A stretch of DNA of 27,732 nt, taken from contig JAJISK010000004.1 in assembly GCA_022848785.1 (NCBI GenBank), forward strand, positions 1-27,732, read 5' to 3'. Origin of the DNA: Thermoplasmatota archaeon. GTDB lineage: Archaea > Thermoplasmatota > Thermoplasmata > RBG-16-68-12 > JAJISG01. The notes under the pieces were generated by a model. It searched no databases and had not been told where the DNA came from. It was given only the letters and a program-made list of their open reading frames with translations. The stretch's first letter is position 1. The number at the start of each line of letters is the position of its first letter. This document shows, piece after piece, positions 13,148 through 22,187 of the stretch. The translations under genes were made by a program, and so were the position numbers.

Positions 13148-14377
13148 ATGGCGGCTCAAGAGAAGGGCAAGGAGCGGTACCTCTTCAAGCGCAAGCTCGA
13201 GGAGATCGAGGCAGCCGAAGGCAGAGGGACGGAGCTCGTCTCCCTCTATGTGCCTCCCAAACGACAGGTCTCGGACGTGACTGCGTACCTCCGCCAAGAG
13301 CTGAGCCAGTCCAGCAACATCAAGAACAAGACCACGCGGAAAAACGTGACTTCGGCCATCGAGTCCATCCTATCTCGGCTCCGGGCCTTCCGGAAGGTGC
13401 CCGACAAAGGCCTGGCCTTCTTCGTGGGACACAAGCAGGTGGGCGCCGATCAGACCCACATGGTCTCTTTCGTCGTGGAGCCTCCGGAGCCCATCCCAAC
13501 CTTCTGGTACCGCTGCGATTCGCGTTTCTTCACGGAGCCCCTGGAGGAGATGCTCCGAGAGAAGGACCTCTACGGGCTCCTTGTCATCGATCGCTCGGAG
13601 GCGACCCTGGGCCTGCTGCGAGGCAAGCGGATTGAGGTCGTCAAGAACGTGCAGAGTCTCGTCCCCAGCAAGCACAGCAAGGGAGGACAGTCCGCCCGCC
13701 GCTTCGAGCGGCTCATCGAACAGGCCGCCCACGTGTTCTTTGTCAAGGTGGGCAACCTCATGACGGACGCCCTCCTGGGCATGGGCGACTTGAAGGGGAT
13801 TCTCATCGGGGGACCGGGGTACACGAAGGATTTCTTCCTGGAGAAGGACTACCTCCACCACGAGCTCAAGAAGGTCGTTCTCGAAACCTTCGACCTCGGG
13901 TACGCCGACGACTCGGGGCTCCGGGAGATGGTGGAGAAGGCCAAGGATACCCTGGCCGACCTCGACCTCATGCGAGAGAAGCGCCTCGTCCAGGCCTTTA
14001 TGGATCAGGTGCGACGGCCGGATGGGGGCCTCGCGGTATACGGGGAGGAGGAGGTGCGCAGAGCCCTCGGCCTGGGGGCGGTTGACGTGCTCATCATCTC
14101 CGAAGGCCTGCGGAAGGTGCGTCTCGAGGTACGCTGTCCCAACTGCGGCCATCGGGGCCACGTGACGACGGAGAGCGGCGAACCGGGCCCCTGTCCGGAG
14201 TGCGGATCGGACCTGGACGTGGAGGACGACGTGGACGTCGTGGAGGAGCTGACGGCCCTCGCGGAAAGCGTCGGCACCGGCGTCGAGTTCATCTCGGTGG
14301 ATTCGGAGGAGGGGGCGCTCTTCGCGCGAACCTTCCGAGGACTGGGTGGCCTCCTGCGCTTTCAGGTGGCCGGATGA
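13148..14377 (+). CDS. prf1: Peptide chain release factor aRF1
   Basis: This 409-residue release factor recognises all three stop codons and triggers peptidyl-tRNA hydrolysis. Domain 1 carries SSNIKNKTTRKNVTSAIES: the near-universal NIKS is NIKN here (residues 57-60). YRCDSRF at 121-127 matches YxCxxxF. The catalytic GGQ is at 179-181 (SKGGQSARRFERL). The C-terminal domain has a zinc ribbon (CPNCGHRGHVTTESGEPG then CPECG) typical of archaeal aRF1. The Pelota/Dom34 paralogue lacks GGQ and is excluded. The stop overlaps argS by ATGA. Confidence 0.96.
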   Translation: MAAQEKGKERYLFKRKLEEIEAAEGRGTELVSLYVPPKRQVSDVTAYLRQELSQSSNIKNKTTRKNVTSAIESILSRLRAFRKVPDKGLAFFVGHKQVGADQTHMVSFVVEPPEPIPTFWYRCDSRFFTEPLEEMLREKDLYGLLVIDRSEATLGLLRGKRIEVVKNVQSLVPSKHSKGGQSARRFERLIEQAAHVFFVKVGNLMTDALLGMGDLKGILIGGPGYTKDFFLEKDYLHHELKKVVLETFDLGYADDSGLREMVEKAKDTLADLDLMREKRLVQAFMDQVRRPDGGLAVYGEEEVRRALGLGAVDVLIISEGLRKVRLEVRCPNCGHRGHVTTESGEPGPCPECGSDLDVEDDVDVVEELTALAESVGTGVEFISVDSEEGALFARTFRGLGGLLRFQVAG

Positions 14378-16098
14378 CGGAGGATCCCTGGCGGGACCTC
14401 ACGGAAGCGGTCGCCGCCCTCGTCCGCGCCGGCGAGGAGACCCTAGGCTTGCCTCGGGTGGACGTTCCGTTCGAGCTGCCTGCGCCCCAATTCGGGGACA
14501 TCGCCCTCCCCACGCATGCCTACGCGAAGGCGGCGCGGGCCTCACCCCCTGAGATTGCCGCCCGGTTGTCGGAGGCCATGCCGCCGGCCGGAAATTACGT
14601 GAGCCGCCATGAGCCGCTGTCAGGGTACGTGAACTTTCATCTCGACCTGGGCCCCTTCGCGGAGCACACCCTGGGGGCCGTATTGCAATCCGGAGAGGCT
14701 TACGGCCGAGCGGCCCCGAACGGCTTGCGTGCTCTTGTCGAGCACACCAGCGTGAATCCCACCGGACCCGTTCACGTGGGCCGCGCGCGCAACTCGATTA
14801 TCGGGGACACCCTGGCACGACTCCTTGATCGGACGGGCTATGAGGTCACCCGGGAGTTCCTCGTCAACGACTCTGGCCGACAGGTATTGACCCTCCTCTG
14901 GGGGCTCGACAACCTCCGCGAGAGGGACATGGAGCCCCCGGCCCGGGAAGGGGAGGATTACCGGCTCGTGCGCTTCTATCAGAAGGCGATGGCAGCCGCC
15001 GAGGATCCGGCCGTCGCAGAGGAGGTCGACGGCCTGGTGCGTCGCCTCGAAGACGGCGATGAGGAACTCCGGCGCCGCGTCCGAGCCGTCACGAAGCAGA
15101 TGATGGACGGCATACTTCGGAGCCTGGAACGCCTGGACATCGTCTTCGACACCCTCTTCTGGGACGACCAGGTCCTCGCCGACGGGAGCGCCCAGCGGGT
15201 CGTGGAGCGCCTCCGAGACGGAGGCCACTTGGAGGAGGAGGACGGCGCCCTCTACATCGACATGGCCCCTCACGGGTTCGCGGGAAGGAATCCACGCTGG
15301 TTCCTCACGCGGCGGGATGGGACGACGCTCTACACGACGCGGGACCTCGCCTACCACCTCGACAAGTTTGGGCGCAGCGACAAGGCCCTCACCGTCCTCG
15401 GGGAGGATCATCGACTGGAGTTTCAACAGCTCTCCGTCGCCCTTCGTCTCCTCGGGGTCGAACAGAAGGCGGAGGCGGTGTTCCTCGCCTTCGTATCCCT
15501 CCCCGAAGGGCGGCTCTCCACCCGCGCGGGTCGCGTCGTCAACCTCGACGACCTTGTGGACGAGGCGGTCGAACGGGCCTTGCTCGCCGTGAGGTCGCGG
15601 CGCGAGGACCTGTCCGAGGAAGAGATGGGGCGGATTGCGGAGGCCGTAGGGATTGGGGCGGTCCGGTACAACATCGTGAAGGTCCAGCCGGAGAAGCGGA
15701 TCTTGTTTCGGTGGGACGAGGCGTTGAGCCTCGAAGGTCAGACCGCCCCCTTCCTCCAGTACGCCTACGCCAGAGCCGCGGGCATCCTTGGGAAGGCGGC
15801 GGGGCTGGACGGTTGGGAGGCGAGCCTCCTTGCCCATCCCCACGAGCGAGCCCTGGTGAAGCTCCTCGCCCGATACCCGGGGGTCCTCCGCAACGCGGCG
15901 GAGCGTCGCCGCCCCAATCGGGTGGCCCTCTTCGGCCATGAGCTGGCGACGACCTTCAACCGGTTCTACCGGGACTCTCCTGTGCTTCAGGCCGAGGAGG
16001 ACCTGCGTGCCGCCCGGCTCGCCCTCGTAACCTCCTTCAAGACCGTTCTGGGAACGCTCTTGGCGTGTCTCGGGATTCAAGCCCTCGAGGAGATGTAG
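14374..16098 (+). CDS. argS: Arginyl-tRNA synthetase
   Basis: This 574-residue class Ia synthetase charges tRNA-Arg. ATG 14374 overlaps the aRF1 TGA by four bases, so the longer open frame to the left is not used. The N-terminal additional domain covers about residues 1-115 (FGDIALPTHAYAKAARASP). The HIGH signature is HVGR (134-137) in NPTGPVHVGRARNSI. The KMSK-equivalent loop reads LSTRAGRVVNLDDL. The C-terminal DALR anticodon-binding domain starts near FLQYAYARAAGI and ends with a typical LRAARLALVTSFKTVL segment. ArgRS commonly lacks the canonical KMSK lysine, so that variation is not anomalous. Confidence 0.96.
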   Translation: MTEDPWRDLTEAVAALVRAGEETLGLPRVDVPFELPAPQFGDIALPTHAYAKAARASPPEIAARLSEAMPPAGNYVSRHEPLSGYVNFHLDLGPFAEHTLGAVLQSGEAYGRAAPNGLRALVEHTSVNPTGPVHVGRARNSIIGDTLARLLDRTGYEVTREFLVNDSGRQVLTLLWGLDNLRERDMEPPAREGEDYRLVRFYQKAMAAAEDPAVAEEVDGLVRRLEDGDEELRRRVRAVTKQMMDGILRSLERLDIVFDTLFWDDQVLADGSAQRVVERLRDGGHLEEEDGALYIDMAPHGFAGRNPRWFLTRRDGTTLYTTRDLAYHLDKFGRSDKALTVLGEDHRLEFQQLSVALRLLGVEQKAEAVFLAFVSLPEGRLSTRAGRVVNLDDLVDEAVERALLAVRSRREDLSEEEMGRIAEAVGIGAVRYNIVKVQPEKRILFRWDEALSLEGQTAPFLQYAYARAAGILGKAAGLDGWEASLLAHPHERALVKLLARYPGVLRNAAERRRPNRVALFGHELATTFNRFYRDSPVLQAEEDLRAARLALVTSFKTVLGTLLACLGIQALEEM

Positions 16099-16143
16099 CA
16101 CAGCGCGTGTGCGCCTCGGATCCGTGCCCGAGGACGAACCCGC

Positions 16144-19122
16144 TTACTTCGTAATGCGCTCCCGGCCGCGGCCGCGGCCCCGTAGCCGTCGCCGCAGGAA
16201 GAGGGCCACGGGAATCCCTACAATGACCGCGATGATGGAGCCGATCAGGAGTGGCTGCTTCCAGGCAGCCTCCCGAACGTCCACCTGCAGCTCCACGGTG
16301 TTCCGGGGCCCGATGAAGAGCTCCGGCTCCTCCGGGTCCGTGACGTTGGCACGCAACGTGTAGTTGCCCAGCGCGCCCGTGATCCACGTGAACTCCACGA
16401 TCTTCGTTTCCCCTGGATCGAGTGTGTTGTCGGTCGGGGTCCCGTTGACGTCTTTGAAGACGGGGGTGATGGGCACCGGGTCGCCGGGTGACTGGCCGAA
16501 CTGGAAGGCGAAGAAGCTGACCTGGACATCGGTGGCCGGCGCTCGTCCGGGCACGTTCGTCACGTTGAAGGTGATGAGGAGGCTCACCGAGCCGAAGAAG
16601 GTCGATTCCTCCGGGCTCGCGGGATCGATGCGCATGACGTTGGGTTCGATTTCCAGGTCCGGTCGCGTGGGGGGGTCGACGCCCACCGTGACGCTGCGTG
16701 TCGCGTTGCCCTCGTTCCCGGCCTGGTCCGTCACGTTCAGGACGACGGCAAAGTTGCCGCTGTCGGTGTACGTGTGGGTGACATTCACCCCGCTTGCCGT
16801 GGTATCGTCGCCAAAGTCCCACGCAAAGGTCAGGTTTTGGACGCTATCGAGATTGTCGGTGGTGTCCGACCCGTCGAAGAGGTAGACCACCTGCTCCACC
16901 ATGCTCTGAACCTCTTGAAAGTCCTCATCCAGGATGCGGAACTCCACGTCCGGGGGCGACGTATCCGAGATCATCGCGGTCAGGGTGGCGTTGAGGCTCT
17001 CGTGACCCGCCTGGTCCACGGCCGTCAGGTTGACGGTGAACGTCCCGGGCGTATCGAAGGTCCAGTCCACGCTCCGTCCGGTGGCATCTACCACGCCATC
17101 CCCGTCGAAGTCCCATCGGAAAGCACTGACGACGCCCTCCATCTGATCGTGGACGCGATCCGTGGAGTTGCCCGCGAAGAACTCGACGACCTGACCTTCC
17201 TTGACGTTGACGGTCGTGTTGTTAGCGTCGATTCCGAACCCCGTGACGTTGTTCTCGAGGAACGCGATCGGCAGGATGCCGTCCACGTGGAGCGTGAAGT
17301 TTCGGAAGGTGGTGTTGCGTCCGACCTCCGTGATGGTGAGGTTGCCGGTGAAGTTGCCCATGACGGCGAAGGTCACGTTGGGTCGGATGCCAGAGGCTTC
17401 AATGGTGATCATCTTGGTGTCGTTCGTGAAGGTCCACGTGAAGTTGGAGTCGGGGTTGATGCGACCGTCGGGACTGTTCGGATCCGTGGACTCCTCCGCA
17501 GTGAAGGTCATGGATTCGTTCGTCGGCACGATGGCGGTGTAGTCGTCCACGCTGGCGTTCGTCTCCGTGAACCGGTCGGGCGGTGCCACGACAAGGACCC
17601 GGGCCATGCCTGCCACCGACTTAGCGAGTTCCAAGTCCACCCGGAAGTCCCCGGGGGCCACTCGCGGGTCGATGACGATGCGGACGTAGCCCTGAAGGTC
17701 GACGGACCCTGTAGTCGCTTGTAGAACCCGCTCGTAGCTGGGAACGACCTGAAGGGCGTAGGTGGTGTTGACCCGAACCTCGGTCTCGGCATCGTGGGGA
17801 GCCGTGACATTGACGAAGTACCTCTCCTGACCGGCGGAAAGCGCGCCTACGAGCGTGTAATTGGCGAGACTCGTGACGTTGACCTGGCCCGTGGTAAGGG
17901 GGAACGTCTCGAACGAGACGCTGTAATCCGTCATCCCCCCCGGAGTGTCGGAGAGGTACGGGAGGCCGTTCGTCGTGAAGAACCCGCCCGTATCCACATG
18001 TTTCGGTCCGGCCTCCTCGAGGAACTTTGTGAAGTCACTTCGTTCCGTCTCGTTCAGCACACCGTCGCCGTTCCCCAAGGCGAGGTCGATCTGCAGACGA
18101 AGATGGCGGATGAAGGCGAACGGGAGACCCGGGAACGTGCTGTCGTCGTTGAACGTGAGGTTCCGCCAGAGGTTCAAGCGGCTCCAATTCCCGTTGGCGT
18201 AGCGGATCTTGATGTCGACTCGTTCCTCCGGGGATGGTTCGAGGAACCGATCGATCCGATCGTCGGCGGTGACGTTTCTTAAGGTCGTGATGTTCGCTTC
18301 CTTCCCGTCGGCGTCTACGATGAGGGTAAAGTTTCCGGGGTAGGCGAAGAAGCTGTAGGAGCTGACCGTAACGTTGGGCAGGAGGAGCCGCTTGGCGGCC
18401 GGGGTTCCCTCGTCGATGTTGAAGAGGAAGGCGACGAGCCCCCCGGTGATGAAGGTGCCATCGGGCTCCCTGGCAATCCCGACGAGCTGGATGCCGCCGT
18501 TAAGGAAGACATTGCGCGTGTCGGTCGCTGTGAGGCTGAAGTCCTCTACCACCTCAGTCTCGAAACCCTCTTTCTCCACACGGATGTCGAAGGTCCCATT
18601 CCAGAGCATGAAGGTGGCGTTTCCGCTTGCGTTCGTGTCCGTCGAACCGAGGGACTGCCCTCGCGTGGCATTGAAGACTTCCACGGTGGCGTTGGCCAAG
18701 ACCCCCGCCATCGAGTCCACGTGTACGGTAAGCGTGAGGTCGGCGAGCGGCATGATCTCCATCTCGATGTCCTTGACCAGGTTCGTCGTGTCGTCGAACC
18801 GGAAGACCTCCGTCTCCTTGTCGAAGTAGTCGGCCCTCCTCACGGTAATGAAGTAGAAACCCGCGTCGGGACTGAAGCTATAGACCCCGGGGTTCAGGGG
18901 GGTGGTTGTGAAAACCTGAGGGGCCTTCTGCCCGTGGGCGTCGAACAAAGTGACGGTAACATCAGCGAGGAGGATGTTGGGACTAATCGTGTCGGTAATC
19001 AGGCCCTGGACCGTCCGGTGTTGCCCTGCCGAAAGGCCCGCCGTGAGGAGTCCAAGCCCTCCGAGGAGCAGGACGAATAACAAGAACATCGTCGCAGCCT
19101 TGTGTCGGTGATTCATGTGCAT
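16144..19122 (-). CDS. Large secreted/membrane-anchored surface protein with PKD domains
   Basis: This 992-residue protein starts at ATG 19122, 7 nt after GGAGG; a longer frame to 19155 lacks that site. A signal segment (residues about 10-32) is followed by carboxypeptidase-regulatory-like beta domains, e.g. TVQGLITDTISPNILLADV, an EF-hand-like GNGDGVLNETE at about 346-357, and two PKD domains at about 640-715 (RWDFDGDGVVDATG) and 744-814 (WDFGDDTT). A CARDB-like domain follows, then a C-terminal helix at about 956-976 and an Arg-rich tail. Many NxS/T sequons suggest heavy N-glycosylation. It is probably an S-layer-like or adhesive surface glycoprotein. No protease or dockerin signature proves a more specific role. 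Confidence 0.88.
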   Translation of the reverse strand: MHMNHRHKAATMFLLFVLLLGGLGLLTAGLSAGQHRTVQGLITDTISPNILLADVTVTLFDAHGQKAPQVFTTTPLNPGVYSFSPDAGFYFITVRRADYFDKETEVFRFDDTTNLVKDIEMEIMPLADLTLTVHVDSMAGVLANATVEVFNATRGQSLGSTDTNASGNATFMLWNGTFDIRVEKEGFETEVVEDFSLTATDTRNVFLNGGIQLVGIAREPDGTFITGGLVAFLFNIDEGTPAAKRLLLPNVTVSSYSFFAYPGNFTLIVDADGKEANITTLRNVTADDRIDRFLEPSPEERVDIKIRYANGNWSRLNLWRNLTFNDDSTFPGLPFAFIRHLRLQIDLALGNGDGVLNETERSDFTKFLEEAGPKHVDTGGFFTTNGLPYLSDTPGGMTDYSVSFETFPLTTGQVNVTSLANYTLVGALSAGQERYFVNVTAPHDAETEVRVNTTYALQVVPSYERVLQATTGSVDLQGYVRIVIDPRVAPGDFRVDLELAKSVAGMARVLVVAPPDRFTETNASVDDYTAIVPTNESMTFTAEESTDPNSPDGRINPDSNFTWTFTNDTKMITIEASGIRPNVTFAVMGNFTGNLTITEVGRNTTFRNFTLHVDGILPIAFLENNVTGFGIDANNTTVNVKEGQVVEFFAGNSTDRVHDQMEGVVSAFRWDFDGDGVVDATGRSVDWTFDTPGTFTVNLTAVDQAGHESLNATLTAMISDTSPPDVEFRILDEDFQEVQSMVEQVVYLFDGSDTTDNLDSVQNLTFAWDFGDDTTASGVNVTHTYTDSGNFAVVLNVTDQAGNEGNATRSVTVGVDPPTRPDLEIEPNVMRIDPASPEESTFFGSVSLLITFNVTNVPGRAPATDVQVSFFAFQFGQSPGDPVPITPVFKDVNGTPTDNTLDPGETKIVEFTWITGALGNYTLRANVTDPEEPELFIGPRNTVELQVDVREAAWKQPLLIGSIIAVIVGIPVALFLRRRLRGRGRGRERITK

Positions 19123-19204
19123 GCGTTGGCCTCCGTTCAACCGGCATAGGCCCACTTGGTTTTGACGGCCCAGCCTGGGCCAGAATCGGCTTAGCGGGTG
19201 CGTC

Positions 19205-19211
19205 TATATAA
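19205..19211 (-). promoter_or_regulatory. TATA box of the surface-protein gene
   Basis: The minus strand reads TTATATA, predicting a start near 19181 and a leader of about 59 nt to ATG 19122, longer than at most genes here. The GGAGG at 19130-19134 fits a leadered message. Confidence 0.5.
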
Positions 19212-19312
19212 TGCTCGCGGGTGCGGAATCCCGCGTTCGCAGGGTCTGGATGGACGGTGCATGGACGAGTGACCCAGCCGAAAAACACACGCAAGCAGTC
19301 GTCGGCGGGCCC

Positions 19313-19669
19313 TTAGGTTTCGATCCGGGCCCAGATCTCCTCGGGAAGCGTCTCGTAGACCTTCTCTTCCGGCTGCTCGTCCTGCCGTCGGCGGGCCCGG
19401 TCGATGGCAAGGCCATCGATCTCCCAGTAGAAGGTCCGCCACGAGCGGCCCGTGGGGAGGATCACCGTCTCCCAGTACGTGTTGAGAAGGCCCGCGTCAT
19501 GGAGGTCGTAGAAGACCTTGCGGTCCTCCTGTAGTAGGGCGTTGTCGATGATGACGGAGTTGAACCCGAAGTAGTTCAGGACCCGCAGAGCAGTGTCGCT
19601 GGCCTCTTCCGTTGAGATGTCCAGCGTCTTCTCCAGGGCTTCCTGGAGTTCCTCGGGTCTAACGACCAT
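19313..19669 (-). CDS. Hypothetical archaeal protein (118 residues)
   Basis: ATG 19669 is preceded by GAGGGT. The sequence begins MVVRPEELQEALEKTLDIST, a helical N-terminal domain, continues with RVLNYFGFNSVIIDN and FYDLHDAGLL, and has a strand pair (WETVILPTGRSWRTFYWEID) before an acidic, Arg/Glu-rich tail. My impression is of the Thermoplasmata DUF6015-type small proteins, but I am not certain. The winged-helix-like helix/strand order suggests possible nucleic-acid binding; this is inference. It shares a bidirectional TATA box with the molybdenum hydroxylase gene. Confidence 0.75.
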   Translation of the reverse strand: MVVRPEELQEALEKTLDISTEEASDTALRVLNYFGFNSVIIDNALLQEDRKVFYDLHDAGLLNTYWETVILPTGRSWRTFYWEIDGLAIDRARRRQDEQPEEKVYETLPEEIWARIET

Positions 19670-19710
19670 CTACCCTCTCCCCCCGCTGTACCGTTAATCT
19701 GTTTCCGCTG

Positions 19711-19720
19711 CTATATATAA
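19711..19720. promoter_or_regulatory. Strong palindromic TATA box in a divergent intergenic region
   Basis: CTATATATAA is nearly symmetrical and lies between divergent starts at 19669 and 19827. Minus transcription from about 19689 would carry the GAGGGT site. Plus transcription from about 19742 leaves an 85-nt leader for the hydroxylase gene; a weaker TTAA element near 19770 might serve instead. Confidence 0.5.
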
Positions 19721-19826
19721 CTTTCCCCGAACCGTTCCCGGCATCGACCGGTCGGGCCGGCCGAAGGTCTTAACGAGGGGGCCGCCTGGGGAGGTCGCCA
19801 GAGCCCGTCTGCGGGGTGAATCGGAA

Positions 19827-22187
19827 GTGTCGAATCAGGGGATCTCGGAGGATCGATACGTCGGGGCCTCGGTTTCTCGCCTGGAGGACCGCCGTTTCGT
19901 CACGGGGCACGGCCAGTACGTCGCCGACCTTAGCTTGCCCAAGATGGTCCATGCGGTCTTCGTCCGCAGCCCCTACGCCCACGCCCAGATCCTCGAGGTC
20001 GACCTCGAGGCCGCAAGAGGGATGCCGGGAATCCTCGGCGCGTGGAGTGGAAAGGATTTGGAAGGGGCTCTGGGAACGATGCCCACGGAGGTCGGACTGG
20101 AGGGGGCCGGCCTGAAGAAGCCCCCCTACCCGGCGGTGGCGGTCGACCGAGTGCGGTACGCGGGCGAGGCCGTGGCCGTCATCGTGGCCGGCGACCCCTA
20201 CGCCCTCGAAGACGCCCTGGACCTGGCGGACGTACGCTACGAACCTCTCCCGGTCGTGACGAACCAGGAGGAGGCCTTGCTGGAGGGCGCACCTCAACTC
20301 CACGACACGGTGCCTCAGAATCTGGCCTTCCGCTGGCATCTCGAGGGCGGGGACGTGGACCGCGTCTTCCGGGAGGCGGACCTCGTGGTAGAGGAGCGGA
20401 TCGTGAACCAGCGGCTCCAGCCGGCCGCCATCGAGCCGCGGGCCGCCGTGGCCCGATGGGACGAAGAGACCGGGCAGCTCACCCTCTGGGTGACCTCCCA
20501 GAACCCCAAGACCCACCGAGAGATCCTGGCTCGGGTCCTCGGCATGTCCGAGGCGGACCTGCGGGTCATCGCCCCGGACGTGGGGGGAGGCTTCGGGAGC
20601 AAGATCGCGGTCTACCCCGGAGAGGCCGTGGTCTGCCATCTCGCCCGCCGCCTGGGGCGGCCCGTGAAGTGGGTCGAGACGCGGGCTGAGAACTTCCTGG
20701 TGACGACGCACGGCCGGGACCACATTCAGGATGTCCGGATCGCCGCGCGGAGCGACGGGACCATCCTCGGCATCGACCTCCGATCCCTGGCCAACCTGGG
20801 AGCCTACCTCTCCACCGCCGGCCCGGGGATTCCCACCAGCCCGTTCGGGAAGATGCTGAGCGGGGCCTACCCGATGCAGGGGGTGCGGGTCGAGGTCCAG
20901 GGCGTTTTCACAAACACGACCCCCACCGACGCCTACCGGGGGGCCGGGCGACCGGAGGCCGCCTTCGCGGTGGAGAGGATGGTGGACATCCTCGCCCGTC
21001 GGTTGGAGATGGACCCCGCCGAGATCCGGCGGATGAATTTCATCCCGCCCGACGCCTTTCCCTACGAGGTCGTCACAGGGCACACCTACGACAGCGGGGA
21101 CTACCAGGGGGCTCTGCAGAAGGCCCTCGAGGTCGTCGACTACCCCCGGATCCGGAAGGATCAGGCGCGGGCCCGGGCGCAAGGCCGACTGTTCGGCATC
21201 GGCATCTCCACCTACGTCGAAGTATGCGGGTTCGGTTCCCCAGGGGGCTGTCGCCTGGTGGTTCACCCCGCCGGCAAGGTCGTCGTGTACACCGGCGCAC
21301 ACCCCCATGGGCAGGGACAGGAGACGAGTCTCGCCCAGATCGTGGCGGACGTCCTGACGATTCCCTTGGAGGCGGTGGAGGTTCGTCACGGGGATACCGC
21401 CACCACGCCGTGGGGCATCGGCACCTTTGGAAGCCGAGGGTTGCCCGTCGAAGGAGGAGCCTCCCTCATGGCCGGACGCAAGCTGGTGGATGCCGCCCGA
21501 AAGCGCGCCGCGGAGTTGCTCGAAGCACGTCCGGAGGATGTGGTCCTCGCGGACGGGAAGACCTTCGTCCCCGAGGCTCCCGAAAAGGCGCTCACCTTGT
21601 GGGATCTCGCCCGATCCCTCCAAGAGATCGATGCGGACGGGAAGGCGAGGCCGTGGGAGGTAGACGCCTTTTACGACACCGAGGACTACGTGTTCCCCTT
21701 CGGGACCCATGTGTGCGTGGTGGAGGTGGACCCGGACACCGGCGAGGTCCAGATCCTTCGGTATGTCGCTGTGGACGACTGTGGGACGGTGATCAACCCC
21801 CTGCTCGTGGCAGGACAGGTCCACGGGGGGGTGCTTCAAGGCATCGGTCAGGCCCTCTGGGAGGAGGCCCGGTACGATGAGGTCGGAAACCTCCTCACCG
21901 CCGGGCTCCCCGACTACGCGGTCCCGACCGCGGTGGAAAGCCCGGACATCGAGAGCGTCCGTCATGTGACGCCATCGCCCCACAACCCCCTGGGGGCGAA
22001 GGGGGTCGGCGAAGCGGGGACGATCGGGGCCGCGCCCGCCGTGGTGAACGCCGTCATGGACGCCCTGGCCCCCCTGGGCGTGGTCCACCTGGACATGCCC
22101 CTCACGCCGGATCGGGTCTGGGCGGCCCTTCGGGCGAGGGGGGGGACGGTGTCCGCTGCCGCCGGAACTCATTCACGACTTTCGTAA
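19827..22187 (+). CDS. Molybdopterin-binding large subunit, xanthine oxidase/CO dehydrogenase family (form II CoxL-like)
   Basis: This 786-residue subunit starts at GTG 19827 (GGAA just before it). The N-terminal aldehyde-oxidase a/b hammerhead region covers about residues 10-130 (RLEDRRFVTGHGQYVADL) and the two Mo-cofactor domains follow. DVGGGFGSKIA binds the pyranopterin. AYRGAGR (369-375) is the form II signature, whereas true CO dehydrogenase has AYxCSFR. KGVGEAG places the catalytic glutamate at E729. It hydroxylates or oxidises an aldehyde, purine or similar substrate. The FAD and 2Fe-2S subunits normally encoded next to it are not in this window. CO oxidation is unlikely on motif grounds. 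Confidence 0.92.
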   Translation: MSNQGISEDRYVGASVSRLEDRRFVTGHGQYVADLSLPKMVHAVFVRSPYAHAQILEVDLEAARGMPGILGAWSGKDLEGALGTMPTEVGLEGAGLKKPPYPAVAVDRVRYAGEAVAVIVAGDPYALEDALDLADVRYEPLPVVTNQEEALLEGAPQLHDTVPQNLAFRWHLEGGDVDRVFREADLVVEERIVNQRLQPAAIEPRAAVARWDEETGQLTLWVTSQNPKTHREILARVLGMSEADLRVIAPDVGGGFGSKIAVYPGEAVVCHLARRLGRPVKWVETRAENFLVTTHGRDHIQDVRIAARSDGTILGIDLRSLANLGAYLSTAGPGIPTSPFGKMLSGAYPMQGVRVEVQGVFTNTTPTDAYRGAGRPEAAFAVERMVDILARRLEMDPAEIRRMNFIPPDAFPYEVVTGHTYDSGDYQGALQKALEVVDYPRIRKDQARARAQGRLFGIGISTYVEVCGFGSPGGCRLVVHPAGKVVVYTGAHPHGQGQETSLAQIVADVLTIPLEAVEVRHGDTATTPWGIGTFGSRGLPVEGGASLMAGRKLVDAARKRAAELLEARPEDVVLADGKTFVPEAPEKALTLWDLARSLQEIDADGKARPWEVDAFYDTEDYVFPFGTHVCVVEVDPDTGEVQILRYVAVDDCGTVINPLLVAGQVHGGVLQGIGQALWEEARYDEVGNLLTAGLPDYAVPTAVESPDIESVRHVTPSPHNPLGAKGVGEAGTIGAAPAVVNAVMDALAPLGVVHLDMPLTPDRVWAALRARGGTVSAAAGTHSRLS

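Noticed and set aside
14620..16101. A 493-codon minus frame opposite argS
   Set aside because: It is antisense to a motif-complete arginyl-tRNA synthetase.
16096..16105. TAGCACAGCG after the argS stop, also after the channel stop near 25856
   Set aside because: Ten bases of identity with no extended match or structure; chance is sufficient.
19770..22172. An 800-codon minus-strand open frame
   Set aside because: It is antisense to the molybdenum hydroxylase, is composed of low-complexity Gly/Asp/His/Val residues, and arises from high-GC codon bias.
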